Source of the DNA: Betaproteobacteria bacterium
GTDB taxonomy: Bacteria; Pseudomonadota; Gammaproteobacteria; Burkholderiales; SG8-41
Direction: 5' to 3'
Length of the DNA stretch: 12,003 bases
Assembly: GCA_029883965.1 (NCBI GenBank)
Contig: JAOUIN010000047.1
Coordinates: 1-12,003 of the forward strand
How positions within the stretch are numbered: the stretch's first letter is position 1; each line of letters begins with the position of its first letter. The position numbers and the translations under genes were made by a program. Below the pieces are notes generated by a model. The model saw nothing but the letters and a program-made list of their open reading frames with translations, ran no database searches and was not told the origin of the DNA. Shown here piece by piece: positions 1 through 7,103 of the stretch.

Positions 1-774
1 GTCCTCCAGCCACAGTCCGCCGCCCTTGGTGAACACGATACTGGGCACCGGATGTCCATCCCATTCCCGATGCAGGCCGGCAATGACGCGCCTCAGATAC
101 TCCAGTGAAAACTCGCGGTAGGCGGCGTCGGACAGCGCGCCGCCCCAGGTGTCGAACACCATGATGGCCTGTGCGCCGGCCTCGATCTGGGCATTGAGAT
201 AGGCGATGACGGATCGGGTGTTGATTTCAAGCACGTGATGGAGCAGGTCCGGTCGGGCATAAAGCATGCTTTTAATCGTGCGGAAATCGTCGCTGCCGCC
301 GCCTTCGATCATGTAACACGCGAGCGTATACGGACTGCCTGAAAAGCCGATCAACGGTACCTTGTTGTCCAGCGCCCGACGAATCTGTTTGACGGCGTCG
401 AGGACGTAACCCAGGTTGGCGCTGATGTCCGGCACCGCAAGCTTGCGGATTGCGGTCTCATCGCGCAGCGGACGCTCGAACTTGGGGCCTTCACCGTCGG
501 CAAAATAGAGACCCAGTCCCATCGCGTCGGGCACGGTCAGAATGTCGGAAAATAAAATCGCCGCATCGAGATCAAAGCGTGCCAGCGGCTGCAAAGTGAC
601 TTCAGTCGCCAAATCCGGATTTTTGGCCAGAGAGAGGAAGCTCCCCGCGCGTTTTCGCGTAACGTTGTACTCCGGCAGGTAGCGGCCGGCCTGCCGCATG
701 ACCCACACCGGCGTATAGGGTGTTGGCTGCCGCAGCAATGCGCGGAGCAGTGTATCGTTCCGTGGAGCCGGCAT
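1..774 (-). CDS. hemE: Uroporphyrinogen decarboxylase HemE (3' end cut by window edge)
   Basis: HemE decarboxylates the four acetate side chains of uroporphyrinogen III to give coproporphyrinogen III in the cytosolic heme pathway; it needs no cofactor. The frame is open from the ATG at 774 to base 1 and gives 258 residues of a family usually about 350 long, so roughly the last quarter lies outside the window. The family signature around PVWVMRQAGRYLPEY is at residues 22-36, including the substrate-binding arginines R27 and R31. The essential aspartate is D77 in the FSDIL motif. The second signature, GFSGSPYTLACYMIEGG, follows in the middle of the protein. The start is firm: the next residues align with the family N-terminus, and the ATG shares its A with the gltD stop (TGATG). 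I see no good Shine-Dalgarno sequence, so reinitiation after gltD is likely. A perfect hairpin ends five bases upstream of the start. Confidence 0.97.
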   Translation of the reverse strand, partial: MPAPRNDTLLRALLRQPTPYTPVWVMRQAGRYLPEYNVTRKRAGSFLSLAKNPDLATEVTLQPLARFDLDAAILFSDILTVPDAMGLGLYFADGEGPKFERPLRDETAIRKLAVPDISANLGYVLDAVKQIRRALDNKVPLIGFSGSPYTLACYMIEGGGSDDFRTIKSMLYARPDLLHHVLEINTRSVIAYLNAQIEAGAQAIMVFDTWGGALSDAAYREFSLEYLRRVIAGLHREWDGHPVPSIVFTKGGGLWLED

Positions 775-2198
775 CAGCGGGGAAGCTCGGAGCTTCCCAT
801 CAGGAACTCATCAACCGCGCGCGCGCATTGACGGCCTTCGCGGATCGCCCACACCACCAGCGATTGCCCGCGCCGCATGTCACCGGCTGCAAAGACCTTG
901 CTGACCGAGGTCTGGTAATTTTCAGTGTCGGCCTTGACGTTGCTGCGGTTGTCCTTGGTTACGCCCAGTTGCTCGAGCAGCCCGCCCTGTACCGGTCCGA
1001 GGAAGCCCATCGCCAGCAACACCAGATCGGCTTTGAGCGAGAACTCCGAACCCGGGACTTCGCGCATCTGGCCGTCCTGCCATTCCACGCGCGCGGCGAC
1101 CAGCTTTTCGACCTTGCCGTTCTTGCCCTCAAAGCGTTTGGTGGCAACGGACCAGTCGCGCTGGCAGCCTTCCTCGTGCGAACTCGACGTGCGCAACTTC
1201 ACCGGCCAGTATGGCCATACCATGGGTTTGTTTTCCTGCTCGGGGGGTTGCGGAAGCAGTTCAAACTGCGTCACCGAGGCGGCACCATGCCGGTTCGACG
1301 TCCCAACACAGTCCGATCCGGTATCACCACCACCGATGACGACCACATGCTTGCCGGTAGCCATGATCTGTCCGGAAACGCTGTCACCGGCGACGACCTT
1401 GTTCTGTTGCGGCAGGAACTCCATCGCGAAATGCACGCCATCCAGATCACGGCCGGGCACGGGCAGGTCACGCGGGTTTTCCGCCCCACCGGCCATGACC
1501 ACGGCGTCAAATTCAGCAAGCAATTCCTGCGCCGGTACTGCGCTGCTGCCGACATCCTGATTGACACGAAACTCAACGCCTTCGGCACGCATTTGCTCGA
1601 CGCGCCGGTCAATCAGGTGCTTCTCCATTTTGAAATCCGGAATGCCATAGCGCAGCAGACCGCCGATGCGGTCGGTTTTCTCGAAAACCACGACATCGTG
1701 GCCGACGCGCCCCAATTGCTGGGCGCAGGCCAGCCCGGCCGGACCGGAACCGATGACGGCAATCCGTTTACCGGTTTTGGCCGGGGCCGGTTGTGGCTTG
1801 ATCCATCCCGATTCCCATCCCTTATCGATAATGGCATGTTCGATCGACTTGATCCCCACCGGATCGTTGTTGATATTCAGGGTGCATGCGGCCTCGCACG
1901 GTGCCGGACAGACGCGTCCGGTGAATTCCGGAAAATTGTTGGTCGAGTGCAGCGTGTCCAGCGCGTGCTGCCAATCCTGCTTGTAGACCAGATCATTCCA
2001 GTCCGGGATGATGTTGTTGACTGGGCAACCGCTCATGCAGAAGGGCGTGCCACAATCCATGCAGCGCGCACCCTGAATACCCGCGGCCTCGCTGGTCAGG
2101 TGATGTGTGAATTCGCGCCAGTGCTTCAGCCGTTCCTGCGGCTTCTCTGCGGCCTCATGCAGCCGTTCAAACTCCAGAAATCCCGTCACTTTTCCCAT
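774..2198 (-). CDS. gltD: Glutamate synthase (NADPH) small subunit GltD
   Basis: GltD is the FAD-containing beta subunit of glutamate synthase. It takes electrons from NADPH and passes them through iron-sulfur centres to GltB, where 2-oxoglutarate and glutamine-derived ammonia become glutamate. The protein has 474 residues, about the family length. The N-terminal cysteine-rich region has C46, C49, C54, C58 and then C97, C101, C105, which are ligands for the 4Fe-4S clusters. A first Rossmann motif, GSGPAG (150-155), should bind FAD and a second, GGGDTG (289-294), should bind NADPH. Near the C-terminus is the FAD-contacting AAGDMRRGQSLVVWAI stretch. The start MGKVTGFLEF fits the family and is preceded by AGGGG at 2208-2212, nine bases upstream. 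It lies 78 bases after gltB, in the same operon, and its stop overlaps the hemE start by one base. Confidence 0.97.
   Translation of the reverse strand: MGKVTGFLEFERLHEAAEKPQERLKHWREFTHHLTSEAAGIQGARCMDCGTPFCMSGCPVNNIIPDWNDLVYKQDWQHALDTLHSTNNFPEFTGRVCPAPCEAACTLNINNDPVGIKSIEHAIIDKGWESGWIKPQPAPAKTGKRIAVIGSGPAGLACAQQLGRVGHDVVVFEKTDRIGGLLRYGIPDFKMEKHLIDRRVEQMRAEGVEFRVNQDVGSSAVPAQELLAEFDAVVMAGGAENPRDLPVPGRDLDGVHFAMEFLPQQNKVVAGDSVSGQIMATGKHVVVIGGGDTGSDCVGTSNRHGAASVTQFELLPQPPEQENKPMVWPYWPVKLRTSSSHEEGCQRDWSVATKRFEGKNGKVEKLVAARVEWQDGQMREVPGSEFSLKADLVLLAMGFLGPVQGGLLEQLGVTKDNRSNVKADTENYQTSVSKVFAAGDMRRGQSLVVWAIREGRQCARAVDEFLMGSSELPR
780..798 (-). promoter_or_regulatory. Perfect hairpin at gltD 3' end, just upstream of the hemE start
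   Basis: The bases form GGGAAGCTC - C - GAGCTTCCC on the coding strand, a perfect 9-base inverted repeat around one base; a real fold would be an 8-bp stem with a CCG loop. It lies inside the last codons of gltD (encoding GSSELPR) and ends five bases before the hemE ATG. There is no U-tract after it, so it is not a terminator. In the mRNA it would occupy the place where a hemE ribosome-binding site should be. The structure is seen directly; a role in coupling hemE translation to gltD translation is inference. Confidence 0.55.
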
Positions 2199-2207
2199 AA
2201 TTCAAAA

Positions 2208-2212
2208 CCCCT
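2208..2212 (-). promoter_or_regulatory. gltD ribosome-binding site
   Basis: AGGGG on the coding strand ends nine bases before the gltD ATG. It is the only purine-rich stretch of this kind in the gap and supports the chosen start. Confidence 0.55.
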
Positions 2213-2219
2213 GAAACAT

Positions 2220-2264
2220 CATGCGCATGCATGAGTTTGACTGAAATGCCGCACCTGCCGGCAT
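2220..2264. repeat. Stacked palindromes in the gltB-gltD gap
   Basis: The 78-base gap between gltB and gltD is rich in symmetry. A perfect 10-bp palindrome CATGCGCATG is at 2220-2229, overlapped by GCATGC (2225-2230) and ATGCAT (2227-2232). All 14 bases of 2220-2233 alternate pyrimidine and purine. A 6-bp stem pairs 2246-2251 (ATGCCG) with 2259-2264 (CGGCAT) around a 7-base loop, and an 8-bp palindrome TGCCGGCA covers 2256-2263. No T-run follows on the coding strand, so I do not call a terminator. A role in setting the gltB to gltD ratio is only a possibility. Confidence 0.45.
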
Positions 2265-2276
2265 ATGCGTTCGGCA

Positions 2277-5200
2277 TCAAGCCGCTATTTTTTTCCCTTT
2301 TGCCGCCAGTTCACCGAGCGCACGGCGATACTCGTTCGGGAATACTTTCACGAATTTTGCACGTGCGGCAGACCAGTCGGCGAGGATTTGCTGTGCGCGG
2401 GCGCTGCCGGTGAGCCGCGCATGATTGTCGATATAACGTTTGACGATTACTTCGTCGGCCTCGCCCATGTGCCACAGGTCGCGCGCGAGTTTGGCGTCCT
2501 GCTCCGCTTCGGTCAGCAGCGGGTCCAGCTGGACCATGGCCGTATTGCAATAAGCAGGGAAGCTGCCGTCTTCGTCGTAGACATAGGCAATGCCGCCGGA
2601 CATGCCGGCCGCAAAATTGCGTCCCGCGGCGCCAAGCACGATGATTGTGCCGCCGGTCATGTACTCACAGCAGTGGTCGCCTACGCCCTCAACCACGGCA
2701 TGTGCGCCGGAGTTGCGTACTGCAAATCGTTCGCCGGCTACACCGCGGAAATACGCTTCGCCGGCGATCGCGCCATACAGCACAACGTTGCCGGTGATGA
2801 TGTTTTGCATGGGGTCGCCGCGAAATTTAGGTGACGGCTGCACAATGATGCGGCCACCCGAGAGTCCCTTGCCGCAATAGTCGTTGGTGTCGCCGATCAA
2901 TTCCAGCGTGATACCACGCGACAGGAATGCGCCGAGGCTTTGGCCGGCGGAGCCTGCAAAGCGGACGCGGATCGTATCGTCGGGGAGACCCTCGTGACCG
3001 TAGCGCTTTGCCACTTCACTGGAAAGCATGGTGCCCACCGTTCGATTGATGTTGCGGATGGGCATGTCTATGGTCACTTTTTCGCCGCGCTCCAGCGCTA
3101 ATGCTGAAAGTTCGATCAACCGGTGGTCCAGGGCTTTGTCGAGCCCGTGATCCTGCGATTCATTGTGGTAGCGCGCAACCTCAGGGCCCATCTGCGGCAG
3201 GTGGAAAATCCGGCTGAAGTCGAGGCCTCGGAGTTTCCAGTGTTCTATGCCCTTGCGCGTGTCGAGCAAATCTGCGCGACCGATCAAATCCTCGAATTTT
3301 CGGATGCCGAGCTTGGCCATCAGCCCGCGGATTTCCTCGGCAACGAAGAAAAAGTAGTTGATTACGTGTTCCGGTTTACCGGAGAACTTCTTGCGCAGGA
3401 CCGGATCCTGCGTCGCAACGCCAACGGGACAGGTGTTGAGGTGGCATTTGCGCATCATGATGCAACCCTCGACCACCAGCGGCGCTGTGGCAAAGCCGAA
3501 CTCATCGGCACCCAGCAGTGCGCCGATGACCACGTCACGCCCGGTTTTAATCTGGCCATCGACCTGCACCGCGATGCGCCCGCGCAACCGGTTGAGTACC
3601 AGCGTCTGCTGCGTTTCCGCCAGTCCAAGTTCCCACGGGGTTCCGGCGTGCTTGATCGACGACCACGGACTGGCGCCGGTGCCGCCATCATGCCCGGATA
3701 TGGTCACGTGGTCGGCTTTGGCCTTCGCAACACCGGCGGCCACCGTGCCTACGCCAACTTCGGAAACCAGCTTGACGCTGATGGACGCATCGGAATTGCT
3801 GTTTTTCAGATCATGGATCAGCTGCGCGAGATCTTCGATGGAATAGATATCGTGATGCGGTGGCGGCGAAATCAACTCGACCCCCGGCGTTGAATAGCGC
3901 AACTCGGCGATATATTCGGATACCTTGCGGCCGGGCAGCTGCCCGCCTTCGCCGGGTTTAGCGCCCTGGGCCATTTTGATCTGGATCTGTTCAGCGCTGA
4001 CCAGATACTCCGCAGTAACTCCGAACCGACCCGATGCAACCTGTTTGATCTTGGATTTCAGCGAATCGCCGGCGATCAGCGGGATATCCTGCTCAATGCG
4101 CTCAGTTCCCAGCCGCGAAGCAAGGGACTCCCCGGATTTGATCGGGGCAAAGCGTCTGCGATCTTCGCCGCCTTCTCCGGTATTGGATTTGCCGCCCAGG
4201 CGGTTCATTGCCACGGCGAGGGTGGTGTGAGCTTCAGTCGAGATCGAACCCAGCGACATCGCCCCGGTGGAAAAGCGTTTGACGATTTCCACGGCCGGCT
4301 CGACTTCCTCTATCGGAACCGGAGCGAGCTGATCAAAACGGAACTCGAACAGGCCGCGGAACGTCATGTGCCGCGCTGACTGATCGTTGATGAGTTCGGC
4401 ATATTCGCGATAGGTTGCCGCGCTGTTGGCGCGCGCGGCATGCTGCAGCTTGGCAATGGCGTCGGGCGTCCACATGTGCTCCTCGCCGCGCACCCGCCAT
4501 GCGTATTCACCACCGGCATCCAGCGCGCCGGCCAGCACCGGATCGCCGCTGAAGGCGCTGCGATGCGTTCTTATTGCTTCTTCCGCGACCTCAAATATGC
4601 CGATACCGCCGATATTGGAGGCAGTCCCGGTAAAGTATTTCTCGATCAGGGGCCGTGACAGGCCGATAGCTTCAAAAATCTGCGCCCCGGTGTAAGACAT
4701 GTACGTGGAAATACCCATTTTGGACATGACCTTGCGCAGCCCTTTTCCGATCGCTTTGACGAAATGCTTGATTGCCTTGTGACCGTCAATTTTGGTACCT
4801 AACTGCCCGCTTTCGGCAATCTCCAGCACTGTTTCAAGCGCCAGATACGGATGCACAGCCTCGGCGCCGTATCCGCCGAGCAGTGCGAAATGGTGCACCT
4901 CACGGGCAGAGCCCGTTTCAACAACCAGACCGGCGCTGGTACGCAGGCCCTTGTCCACCAGATGCTGATGGATGGTCGATAACGCGAGCAAGGCCGGTAT
5001 CGCGACCGTATCGCGATTCACCCGGCGATCGGAAATCATCAGAATGGAATAACCGGCGCGTACTGCGTCTTCAGCCTGCGCGGCGAGACTGGCAAGCCGC
5101 GCTTCAATGGCCTCCTTACCCCAGGCGACCGGGTAGGTAATGTCCAGTTCCCATGACTTGAATTTGCCATCCGTGTAGCTGTCGATATTGCGGATTTTTT

Positions 5201-6935
5201 CCATCTCGAAAAAATCGAGCACAGGCTGACTGACTTCGAGGCGGATTGGCGGATTCATTTCATCGACACCGAGCAAATTGGGCTTCGGTCCGATGAACGA
5301 AGTCAGCGATGTCACGAGTTCTTCGCGGATCGGATCGATCGGCGGATTTGTGACCTGCGCGAACAGTTGTTTGAAGTACTGATAGAGATTCTTGTTCTTG
5401 TTCGAGAGCACGGCCGGAGGTGCGTCATTTCCCATGGAACCCGTGGGCTCCTCGCCATTTGCTGCCATCGGGACCAGCAGGAACTTGAGGTCTTCCTGCG
5501 AGTAGCCGAATGCCTGCTGGCGGTCAAGCAAAGGAACATCACTGCGCTCGGGTTGAACTTTCTGGCTTTCAACGTCATCAAGCTTGACGCGAATGCGCTC
5601 CATCCATTCGACGTAGGGCTTGCTTGAGGCCAGAGCATCCTTAAGCTCTTTGTCGTCGATGATCCGGCCTTTTTCGAGATCGACAAGAAACATTTTCCCC
5701 GGCTGCAAGCGCCATTTCTTGACGATCTTTTCTTCGGGGATCTGCAAACAGCCGCACTCCGAGCCCATGATTACCAGATCGTCATCGGTGACGATGTAAC
5801 GGGCGGGCCGCAAGCCGTTGCGGTCCAGCGTTGCGCCGATCTGGCGACCATCGGAAAAGGCGATGGCTGCCGGGCCATCCCAGGGTTCCATCATTGCTGC
5901 GTGGTATTCGTAGAACGCGCGGCGACTGGGATCCATCAGCGTATGGCCTTCCCAAGCCTCGGGAATCATCATCATCACTGCCTGAGCGATCGAATAACCG
6001 CCCATAACCAGCAACTCCAGCGCGTTGTCGAAGGAGGCGGAGTCAGACTGGCCCGGGTAGATCACCGGCCAAAGTTTGTCGAGGTCCTTGCCCAGAACAA
6101 GACTTGAGATCGCGCCCTGGCGCGCACGCACCCAGTTGACATTTCCGCGCAGAGTGTTGATTTCACCGTTGTGCGCGATCATCCGGAACGGATGCGCGAG
6201 GTCCCATGTCGGGAAGGTGTTGGTCGAGAACCGCTGGTGCACCAGCGCCAGCGCCGACACCATGCGCGAATCCTGCAGGTCCTTGTAATAGGTGCCTACC
6301 TGTGACGGTAGCAGCATACCCTTGTAGACAATCGTCCGCGCCGACATTGACGGGATCCAGAACTCGGTCCCGTGGGCCAGTTTCAGCGCGCGGAGGGCAT
6401 GGCCTGCGCTCTTGCGGATCACGTAAAGCTTGCGCTCCAGCGCGTCGGTGACCCGGATGGCGGCGCTACGCCCGATGAACACCTGGCGTATTACGGGCTC
6501 GACCTTCTTTACGGATTCACCGAGATCTTCGCTGTCGACCGGCACATCGCGCCAGCCAAGCAGAGTCTGCCCTTCATCCTTGATCGCACGCTCAATTTCG
6601 TATTCACAGGCGAGGCGCGATGCCGGTTCGCGTGGCAGAAAAACCATGCCGATACCGTACTGGCCGGCGGGCGGCAGCTTTACGCCCTGCTTGGCCATTT
6701 CCTCGCGGAAAAACGTGTCTGGGATCTGGATCAGTATCCCCGCACCGTCCGACGCTTTAGGATCGGCGCCGACCGCCCCCCGGTGCGTCAGGTTGCGCAG
6801 TATGGTCAGGCCCTGATTGATGATGTCGTGACTTTTCTTGCCTTTGATGTTGGCAATGAAACCGACGCCACAGGCGTCGTGTTCATGTGCGCCGTCATAC
6901 AGGCCTTGGGGTGCTGGCAGATTTGCGTTATCCAT
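2277..6935 (-). CDS. gltB: Glutamate synthase (NADPH) large subunit GltB
   Basis: GltB is the alpha subunit of glutamate synthase, making two glutamates from glutamine and 2-oxoglutarate. The start at 6935 gives 1552 residues. The N-terminal class II amidotransferase domain has its catalytic cysteine at C22 (in HDACGVGF), which becomes residue 1 after removal of a 21-residue propeptide. The FMN synthase domain contains GEGGEDRRRF and AQGAKPGEGGQLPG. The 3Fe-4S ligands C1158, C1164 and C1169 lie in GCIMMRKCHLNTCPVG. The C-terminal part carries the glycine-rich GXGXG beta-helix domain. The frame stays open upstream to a TTG at 7007, but the ATG at 6935 has GAGG six bases ahead and matches the short N-termini of betaproteobacterial GltB as I remember them. 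No key residue appears missing. It leads gltB-gltD-hemE and probably has its own promoter at 7044-7072. Confidence 0.97.
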   Translation of the reverse strand: MDNANLPAPQGLYDGAHEHDACGVGFIANIKGKKSHDIINQGLTILRNLTHRGAVGADPKASDGAGILIQIPDTFFREEMAKQGVKLPPAGQYGIGMVFLPREPASRLACEYEIERAIKDEGQTLLGWRDVPVDSEDLGESVKKVEPVIRQVFIGRSAAIRVTDALERKLYVIRKSAGHALRALKLAHGTEFWIPSMSARTIVYKGMLLPSQVGTYYKDLQDSRMVSALALVHQRFSTNTFPTWDLAHPFRMIAHNGEINTLRGNVNWVRARQGAISSLVLGKDLDKLWPVIYPGQSDSASFDNALELLVMGGYSIAQAVMMMIPEAWEGHTLMDPSRRAFYEYHAAMMEPWDGPAAIAFSDGRQIGATLDRNGLRPARYIVTDDDLVIMGSECGCLQIPEEKIVKKWRLQPGKMFLVDLEKGRIIDDKELKDALASSKPYVEWMERIRVKLDDVESQKVQPERSDVPLLDRQQAFGYSQEDLKFLLVPMAANGEEPTGSMGNDAPPAVLSNKNKNLYQYFKQLFAQVTNPPIDPIREELVTSLTSFIGPKPNLLGVDEMNPPIRLEVSQPVLDFFEMEKIRNIDSYTDGKFKSWELDITYPVAWGKEAIEARLASLAAQAEDAVRAGYSILMISDRRVNRDTVAIPALLALSTIHQHLVDKGLRTSAGLVVETGSAREVHHFALLGGYGAEAVHPYLALETVLEIAESGQLGTKIDGHKAIKHFVKAIGKGLRKVMSKMGISTYMSYTGAQIFEAIGLSRPLIEKYFTGTASNIGGIGIFEVAEEAIRTHRSAFSGDPVLAGALDAGGEYAWRVRGEEHMWTPDAIAKLQHAARANSAATYREYAELINDQSARHMTFRGLFEFRFDQLAPVPIEEVEPAVEIVKRFSTGAMSLGSISTEAHTTLAVAMNRLGGKSNTGEGGEDRRRFAPIKSGESLASRLGTERIEQDIPLIAGDSLKSKIKQVASGRFGVTAEYLVSAEQIQIKMAQGAKPGEGGQLPGRKVSEYIAELRYSTPGVELISPPPHHDIYSIEDLAQLIHDLKNSNSDASISVKLVSEVGVGTVAAGVAKAKADHVTISGHDGGTGASPWSSIKHAGTPWELGLAETQQTLVLNRLRGRIAVQVDGQIKTGRDVVIGALLGADEFGFATAPLVVEGCIMMRKCHLNTCPVGVATQDPVLRKKFSGKPEHVINYFFFVAEEIRGLMAKLGIRKFEDLIGRADLLDTRKGIEHWKLRGLDFSRIFHLPQMGPEVARYHNESQDHGLDKALDHRLIELSALALERGEKVTIDMPIRNINRTVGTMLSSEVAKRYGHEGLPDDTIRVRFAGSAGQSLGAFLSRGITLELIGDTNDYCGKGLSGGRIIVQPSPKFRGDPMQNIITGNVVLYGAIAGEAYFRGVAGERFAVRNSGAHAVVEGVGDHCCEYMTGGTIIVLGAAGRNFAAGMSGGIAYVYDEDGSFPAYCNTAMVQLDPLLTEAEQDAKLARDLWHMGEADEVIVKRYIDNHARLTGSARAQQILADWSAARAKFVKVFPNEYRRALGELAAKGKKIAA

Positions 6936-6941
6936 CGGGAG

Positions 6942-6945
6942 CCTC
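6942..6945 (-). promoter_or_regulatory. gltB ribosome-binding site that decides the start
   Basis: GAGG on the coding strand lies six bases before the ATG at 6935. The upstream in-frame candidates, TTG at 7007 and ATG at 6956, have no comparable site, so this site favours the shorter protein. Confidence 0.6.
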
Positions 6946-6957
6946 ATCAAAAACATA

Positions 6958-6968
6958 TTGATAATCAA
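6958..6968. repeat. 11-base AT-rich palindrome in the gltB leader
   Basis: TTGAT-A-ATCAA is a perfect inverted repeat centred 28 bases upstream of the gltB ATG and ending about 12 bases before its ribosome-binding site. It has the size and composition of a small operator half-site pair. No regulator can be named from this alone. Confidence 0.35.
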
Positions 6969-6987
6969 ATGGTTACGCGCAATCCTG

Positions 6988-7001
6988 TTGCGATGCCGCA
7001 A
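6988..7001 (-). promoter_or_regulatory. Small hairpin in the gltB leader
   Basis: TTGCG-GCAT-CGCAA on the coding strand gives a 5-bp perfect stem with a 4-base loop, within the predicted untranslated leader of gltB. It could be chance; it is recorded because it sits with two other symmetric elements in a 168-base gap. Confidence 0.3.
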
Positions 7002-7043
7002 AACCAAGTTATCAAGACGCGAAAAACGGAGTGAAACCAGATA

Positions 7044-7072
7044 AGTCTACCTGTATCAACAGGTTGGATCAA
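7044..7072 (-). promoter_or_regulatory. Predicted sigma70 promoter of gltB-gltD-hemE
   Basis: On the coding strand TTGATC (7072-7067) is a -35 candidate with 4 of 6 consensus bases and TAGACT (7049-7044) is a -10 candidate with 4 of 6. The spacer is exactly 17 bases. Transcription would start near 7037, leaving a leader of about 100 bases before the gltB ATG. The spacer contains a 14-base inverted repeat (separate entry). It is the best match I found in the dgt-gltB gap, but both boxes are imperfect. Confidence 0.4.
7050..7063. promoter_or_regulatory. Possible operator inside the gltB promoter spacer
   Basis: CCTGT-TGAT-ACAGG on the coding strand is a perfect 5-bp inverted repeat around four bases, lying wholly between the proposed -35 and -10 boxes. 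A looser repeat, GGTT-GGATC-AACC at 7062-7074, overlaps the -35 box next to it. A protein bound here would block polymerase. The symmetry is seen; operator function is inferred and the regulator is unknown. Confidence 0.3.
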
Positions 7073-7103
7073 CCCGACTCGGCGTCAAATCCGCGAGAAA
7101 ACC

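Noticed and set aside
720..2234. A 504-codon open frame on the plus strand covering all of gltD
   Set aside because: It lies wholly antisense to a well-conserved gene, gives an Arg/His/Leu-rich product without recognisable motifs, and is what a GC-rich codon pattern produces by chance on the opposite strand.
2199..2276. A 20-codon ATG frame between gltB and gltD, in frame with both
   Set aside because: No ribosome-binding site, unremarkable composition, and it ends in a TGA just before the gltD start. The shared frame of gltB and gltD is probably coincidence, since two stop codons separate them.
2285..2300. Run of seven A on the coding strand near the end of gltB as a programmed slip site
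   Set aside because: The run does not fall in the X-XXY-YYZ register and a slip would alter only the last few residues; no fusion to gltD would result.
3123..3893. Plus-strand 256-codon frame antisense to gltB
   Set aside because: Antisense to the FMN and Fe-S region of gltB; no family resemblance and no ribosome-binding site that stands out.
6961..7020. Sigma54 (-24/-12) promoter for gltB
   Set aside because: Several GG and GC pairs were tried on the coding strand, but none has the required GG-N10-GC spacing with the flanking consensus.
6372..7034. Plus-strand 220-codon frame across the gltB 5' end and leader
   Set aside because: Mostly antisense to gltB, ends in the promoter gap, and its product looks like shadow sequence. 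A divergent gene here is not supported.
7058..7103. Terminator after dgt
   Set aside because: The short symmetric pieces here have 3 to 4-bp arms and no following T-run; dgt may end by Rho or read into gltB.
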